Below are positions 58,643 to 64,000 of a stretch of 64,000 nt of DNA, piece after piece. Source of the DNA: Apiosordaria backusii (taxonomy: Eukaryota > Ascomycota > Sordariomycetes > Sordariales > Lasiosphaeriaceae); assembly GCA_030549205.1 (NCBI GenBank), contig JAUKTV010000005.1, forward strand, positions 434,001-498,000, in the 5' to 3' direction. Below the pieces are notes generated by a model. That model did not search any database and was not told the DNA's origin. It saw nothing but the letters and a program-made list of their open reading frames with translations. How positions within the stretch are numbered: position 1 is the first letter of the stretch; the number at the start of each line of letters is the position of its first letter. The translations under genes were made by a program, and so were the position numbers.

Positions 58643-60332
58643 TCATCCTCCCCAAAATCTCCTCCGCCTCCCTCGCATACCTACACCCCGCCCTAATCCT
58701 CCCCCATACCACCAAAACAACACCGGAAACGGCACGCACGCCAGCGCCAAAAAAGCCGGCACGGTACTCGCCCAGTGAATCCCCAAGTCCTCATACATAT
58801 ACGTCGTAAAAAGCGGGAAAGCCGCCCCAAACAAGCTCCTCAACACGCTATTCGCCGCCAGCACGCTCGCGGCAAACACGGTATACGAATCAATCATGTA
58901 CGTCAGCAAGCTCAAAAACACCGCCACCAACCCCGCCGCGAAGAACGCAGACGCAGTAATGCTCACAATCCAGTGCACCCCCGGTCCATTCGTCCAAGCA
59001 AACCAAAACAGCCCAATAGGGAGGAGAACAGACCCGACAATAGCGGGTGGCAAGCGTGCCTCTGGAGGGGGCGCAACCCCATTGTTTTTCTTGAGCAAGA
59101 CCATAAACCGGGTTTTGTTGTCAATCATCGTGTAGGCAACGGCAAACACCATCCCTACTGCTACGCCTACGAATGCTAAGCCGCCTACACCTGGTGACCA
59201 GCCTCTGTTGACTTGGTAGACGATGGGGAACGCGGCAAAAAGCATGTAGAGCGTTCCGTAGACGATGGCGAGGTAGATTGATGTGAACAAGACAATCGGT
59301 TCTTTAAAGAGCAAAACCCAGGGTCTGGTCAAGGTGGTTTTGATCTTTTCGGCCTTGGTGCTGGGATCGATGAGGTCCATTTTGGAGATGTAGACTTTGC
59401 CGGTGTGGTGCGAGAGTGCCTGCGCGCGCTTGTGGAGGAGGACGGGGGCGTAGGTTTCGGGGACGTACGCAACGCAGGCGATCCAGAGGACGCCGCAGAA
59501 GATGGCTGTGATGCCTTGGATCCAGCGCCACCCTAGAGACTCGCCGACGAAGCCGCCTACGATGGGGCCGATGGAGGGGCCGAGGAAGGGCGCCATGGAG
59601 AAGACGCCTGCTGCTGCTCCTCTTTCTTTTTTAATCACTGATGTTAGTATATGTTAACAAGAAAGGGGAGGGGATGGGGGTATAAATACCATGAACATCA
59701 AACATATCAGCCACCACCCCCCCAGAATTCGTCAGCGGCGACGACCCAAACGCTCCCGCAAAAAACCTCAAAATCACCAACGTCTCGATCGTGTCCGCCC
59801 CCGCGGCGCCGGCGCAAAACACCATTAGCGCCATGTACGTCAGAGCAAAAACCGGCTGGCGACCGTAAAACTCTGACAGGGGCGCCCATAACAGAGGTCC
59901 GATAGCGAAGCCAAAGACAAAGAGGGAAATCCCGAGGGTGGCCATCGTAGGGGTTACTTGGAAGTATCGGATTATTTCAAAGACGCCCCCAGAATACGCG
60001 GTGGAAGCAAAGGCTACCGCGAGCGTGGCGACGGCTTGGAGGAGGGTGATGATCCATTTCTTGTAGTTGGGGTAAGTCATGGGGTTGAAGGGGTCGGTTT
60101 TGCCCGGAAGGAAGTCGACGATGTAGGGGGAGGAGGGGGTGCCTTCTCCTGGGTAGGGGTGAGACAAAATTGCGGGCGTGAGGTGGGAGGGGGAGAGGAC
60201 TAGACGCCAGTGGGGGACGTGGTTGCTGTTGCTGTTGCTGTTGCTGCCGGCATTTTGGGATTCGATATCGGTGGGGGTTGGGGTCGGTGGTGTGGTTGAG
60301 CGGGCCGTCAGTGAGGACGAGGAGGATGCCAT
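58643..60332 (-). CDS. MFS transporter, DHA1 polyamine/drug:H+ antiporter type, frameshifted C-terminus
   Basis: Minus-strand exons are 60332-59690 and 59637-58643 (intron with an ACTAAC branch), giving 545 residues as read. The N-terminal 90 residues are polar. Twelve membrane helices follow, with DHA1 features: NWPxxKKW-like PMTYPNYKKWIITLLQ before TM1, APLSEFYGRQPVF in loop 2-3, and RFFAGAFGSSPLTNSGGVVADMF in TM4-5. Relatives include yeast Tpo1-Tpo4 and Candida Flu1, plasma-membrane exporters of polyamines and drugs. The substrate is not predictable. As read, the protein ends in an odd basic tail (GLGRGVGMRGRRRRFWGG). One more base in the five-C run at 58701-58705 would give the family-like tail RIRAGCRYAREAEEILGRM and a stop at 58584, so a 1-nt loss is suspected. 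Confidence 0.88.
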
Positions 60333-61704
60333 GTTGATGTTGTTGTCAAAGTCTATTGTGGTAACGAGTGACGATATGAGGGGGATGTCATATCATGATA
60401 TGGTGACACCAAAGAGAGTATCGATAAGATATGGATCATGAGGGAACACAAATCCGGACAACCAAATGGGGGAACCACCCGCCGTTTTATATGGTTAAGC
60501 CCCCTTCTCTAGAAATCATCCTCAACTCCGTCCCCGATCTCTGATCAATGAACTAAAAGTAGAAAAACAACGAACCACTTGCCCGCTTCACGCCCCCCAT
60601 GTCATAGACTTTTCTCTGAATCCCGTTCGGAGGTCCCACAACGGACGAACTGCCAAGAGGATGAGGCTCCATCCTTGACAACGCTGGACACCCCTGACGT
60701 GATCTGCTGTCAAAATTTGAGATGAGGTTGCAAACTCGGTGAGATCTAGATGGCCGTTATGGATCAGGAGATTGGCGATGACGGAATGTCCACTGTCCTC
60801 CGCGGCTCCAAAGAGTCGGGACTCGGGTAGGAGATATCACCCGTGGAAGGCAAAGAGAAAAACAACAAGAAAGAAGTTGATGACAAAAAAGGCATTGATG
60901 ACACTCCACTTGGAAACTGCCCAGAACCGCTCAGCCTCGCAACTTCTCGAGGATTCTCATTTGTGGGTTCTCGGCCTTACGAGGCCGCGTCAACGCAGTG
61001 GTTGGGCATCTCGCAGGTTGTAATCCAGGTTAGCAGGCCGAGGCGTACGGAGTACCCCTCGCTGCCCTTTGCCAGCAAGCAAACCAGTCGGGGCGATCCG
61101 GGGCCTTACTGACTCTTCACTTTGGTAACTTGTAGATCACCGTTGCAAGCTACCAACCAAAAGCAAAGACTTGCCCCCAAAATGGCGAAAAGCTCGTTGA
61201 ATCAAAAACACGGCGAACAGAAAGGCAAGAGCTGAAGTCGGAACCGTGGAGCCGCAGAGGGAGATGCCCAATGCCGATGCCGATGCGCCGAGGTTAGCGC
61301 TCCTTTCAAACTCTTGACTTTGTCGATCATCGGCGGGATTCATAAACCCTTAACCTCGAACTCCGGTCGTGCTGACATCCATGTACCGACTTCGAATTTC
61401 CAATCGGCTTTCTGCGAGTATCTTGGCAATGAGACCAGTTGTCGTTGTTGAAGCCCAATTTCAGATTGCTGCCGTCCAAAACCTGTTGCTAGAAAAGACA
61501 AGAATGACCTCATGTTGCACAGCGGGAAGCTCGGTTCCAAAGCCACGGCATGTCAGCTCATTACACGAACCCATGAAGTGACAACCGCATTGAGACATCG
61601 TGGGGTGATGGTGTTTGTTGGTAAACCCACCCCGCTCAGCCCTATCTTGATTCAACTTCCGACAGCATGCGGATACGTACCGTGATATTTGTGTCAATCA
61701 GATT
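60333..61704. other. Intergenic region of 1.4 kb
   Basis: This lies between the MFS start and the stop of the methyltransferase gene, both on the minus strand. It should contain the MFS promoter. I see no gene or repeat of note. Confidence 0.45.
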
Positions 61705-63604
61705 CTAATCGTCAAATCCACTCCAATCATCACCACTCTCATCCTCCTCCACAACCCCCGATTTCAAGGTCGGCATCCCATTCTCATCCCTCACTATCTT
61801 CCCTTCCGCATCCCTCACAAACGGCCCCTCCCCATCACTTCCACTCCCAAACCTCTGCCCCTCCCCCCCATCCTCATCAATCTCAACCGCCTTCCTCCCC
61901 GTAGCCTTCAACGTCGGAATCCCATTCCCATCCCTCACAATCCTCCCCTCTTCATCCCTCGCATACGGCCCCTCATCTTCCCCCTTCTCCCCATCCACAT
62001 CCCCATCCCTAACAAACCCCACAACAAAAAACCCCATCGTCCCCCTCCCATCATCCCTAAAAGCCCTGATACACCCCTCCGCCACCTCCCCATCCCCCTC
62101 ACTACCCTCCAACTCCCCCCTCACATCCCACTCCCTCATCCCCCGCACCTGCTCCCCCCGTTTCAGCACCCTCCACCCCCTCCTCCTTGCAACCTCCGAC
62201 CTCAACGCCCTGACCGCGACCTCCTCGTTCTCCCCAGCATGCACCGAACACGTAGAGTACGTAACCTTTTTCGCAGCAGGAAACTCAAACGCATGCAAGA
62301 TAATCTGCAGCTGGAACGCCGCCAGAGCCTCAATCCGCTGCTGCAAATCCTTTTCCGACGAAACAACAGTCGTTTCCCCGTCGTCGTCCACCATTATCGA
62401 CGGGGGCGGTTTACTCGTCTCCTCACCCTCCGGGCGCTTTCTCTTCTTGTTCCCATTCTTCGAATTAGCGATCGCATTCCCTTTATTGTTTCTATTGTTA
62501 CTACCCGGCGATTCAGGCAGCCACAACTCCGGCACATCATCCCTCCCCACAATCCCACTCCCCGAACACGACGGATCAAGCAACAACCCCCCCACACGCG
62601 CGTACTCCTCCGCCATGGGGTCAGCCCGTAAGAAATCCTCCCCCGGGTGGACAACCGTCCCGACATCACTCCCCGCAATCCTGATCATCTTCTGCAGCGT
62701 CTTAGCACGATTCCTATCCTTCTCAAAAGCGTGGATCATCATCTGCCCTCCTCGTGCAAAACCCCCCTCCCTTTCCGAGAGGATCCCAGCTAGGTGCGTA
62801 GTTTTATTCCCCGGAGCAGAGCAAGCATCGATGATATCCCCGTCTTCCGGTCTTGGGTCTAGTAAGTAAGCCGGGAAGCAAGACGCCTTGTCCTGGAGGA
62901 TGATCTCGCCTTTTTTGTAGGCTTCCGTTTTGGTGAAGTCCATCGCGGAGGGGGGAACGGCGAGGAGGTTGGGGATGTGGCCGTCTAGACAGATTACTTT
63001 GCGCTTTCTGCCTGCGGTCATGACTTCGGTGATGGAGGGGACGATTTCCCAGCCTTGGAAGGTTGTTTCGAGCTGGGCGTCGAGGGTGGACTTGACGGTG
63101 TTGACTCTGATCCAGCGGGGGTGCTGGATGGGGCCGGCGTGGTCTGATTCTATCAGGTCCCGGAGGGTGTCGATGGTGGGACATTTTCGGCGGATTCTGG
63201 CTTTGGTGAATTCCGAGGTGAGGCGGGCTTTGTGGCGGTCGATGGATTGGCGGAGGCCGTGGGAGGCGGGGAGGGCGATGCCGCCTTTGGCGAGGAGGAG
63301 GTCGTGGGATAGGAGGATGGATAAGATAGGGGTGAGCTAGGGTTGTAGTTAGTGACAAACTTTTCGTGGTTTTGTGATGATGGGGGTCGTCGTGTGTATG
63401 TACCTTGCGCTCATGCTTGAGCAGCTCGGCATTTTCAACCACTTCTTTCAGAACAGCGCTCCATTTGCATGTCTCGAGAGCCAGGGCGTACACCTGTGCT
63501 GGGGGGGATTTTAGGTCCTTGTTGCTGAAGACTCGTGATTTTAAGCTGCCGCCGTGTGTTGAGGGCCCTGTGAGCAGAGCTGCTGCTTCATGGTAGAGAG
63601 ACAT
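61705..63604 (-). CDS. rcm1: Rcm1/NSUN5-type 25S rRNA cytosine-C5 methyltransferase
   Basis: Minus-strand exons are 63604-63404 and 63336-61705, giving 610 residues. The N-terminus (MSLYHEAAALLTGPSTHGGSLKSRVF, then LYALALET-like helices) is typical of the NSUN5/Rcm1 branch. The SAM-binding motif is DACSAPGNKTTHLAG (about 236). Motif IV, DPSCSGSG (about 320), and motif VI, VTYSTCSVHAGENEE (about 428), carry the two cysteines used by RNA m5C methyltransferases. Yeast Rcm1 methylates C2278 of 25S rRNA in the nucleolus. A polar insert (NNRNNKGNAIANSKNGNKKRKRPEG) follows motif IV. The C-terminal extension is acidic and contains two copies of a 22-residue motif (about 521 and 569). I start at 63604, the first ATG. 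Confidence 0.9.
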
Positions 63605-64000
63605 TTTCACTCTTATTTTCAAGGCTGTGATAGTAAAGAGCTTAATCCATTGAGTTCAACAGCAAATGTCGTTTTGCTTTTGGAAAGTTGTTTGATGTGA
63701 TGAGTTGGTTGATGAGAGGGAGTGATGAAAAGAGTGGTGAGAGATGGTTGGTCGGCTTCCAATCGCAATGGAAAAATTTGGCAATGAAGGGGTTAGGGTT
63801 GTGTGCTGGGAATATGACCACCATCATCAACACCACCAGAACACACCCAGTTGACAGCGAATTCTTTTTGTAGTGGTTCTTTTCTATGAGTATCTAAACT
63901 AATATTGTCTCGTCATAGACACACATGTTGTAATCCGAAATTCACAGTTGAACTATGACCCGTTATTGAGAGCCGTCTTGGCCAAGAGTGTGTGTAAGTC
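63605..64000. other. Upstream flank of the methyltransferase gene
   Basis: This 396-bp stretch to the window edge should carry the rcm1 promoter. No other gene is seen. Confidence 0.45.

Overview
This is a nuclear genome window from a filamentous ascomycete, most likely a Sordariomycete of the order Sordariales. The evidence is: many short introns (about 50-80 nt) with GTRNGT donors, CTAAC-like branch points and YAG acceptors; fungal-specific orthologues (PalB, Vts1, Sfc4, Hmt1-type ABC half-transporter, DUF1996-WSC secreted protein); GC-rich exons; and long intergenic stretches full of microsatellites and AGGTAAGG/CCTTACCT motifs. There is no operon, CRISPR array, prophage or intact transposon. 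The order-level placement is inference from recall of homologues.

Layout. The window opens with the 3' end of a Gly/Tyr/His-repeat protein (1-627), then about 4 kb without a gene, a small three-exon gene of unknown function (4718-5307), and a 6.7-kb gene desert. From 12 to 26 kb genes are dense: an Hmt1-like vacuolar ABC transporter (+), an endosomal Na+/H+ exchanger Nhx1 (-), a sucrose/alpha-glucoside-type symporter (+), tRNA-splicing endonuclease subunit Sen15 (+) and a seven-exon zinc alcohol dehydrogenase (-). After another 5-kb desert come a C2H2 zinc-finger protein (+) and the TFIIIC subunit Sfc4 (-). From 39 to 50 kb there are Vts1 (-), ribosomal protein eL29 (-), a peroxisomal adenine nucleotide carrier Ant1 (-) and the calpain-like protease PalB (+). 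A 5.9-kb desert follows, holding a tRNA-derived SINE-like fragment and a degenerate repeat array. The window ends with a secreted DUF1996-WSC protein (+), a DHA1-type MFS transporter (-) and an Rcm1/NSUN5-type rRNA cytosine methyltransferase (-).

Most genes are housekeeping and are not linked in one pathway. Loose themes are cation and pH homeostasis (Hmt1, Nhx1, PalB), RNA metabolism (Sen15, Sfc4, Vts1, eL29, Rcm1) and membrane transport. All multi-exon models were assembled by hand by joining frames at splice sites, and exon coordinates are given in each entry.

The strongest points for a second look are two apparent single-base losses, each in a five-base C/G run, which break the zinc-finger gene (near 32331-32335) and the MFS transporter C-terminus (near 58701-58705). 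Others are a splice-or-retain 63-nt intron in the ABC transporter, a duplicated 22-residue motif in the methyltransferase tail, an ATG-free leader of about 515 nt on the DUF1996-WSC gene, and the dispersed AGGTAAGG/CCTTACCT palindromic motif. I did not find a convincing undescribed system.
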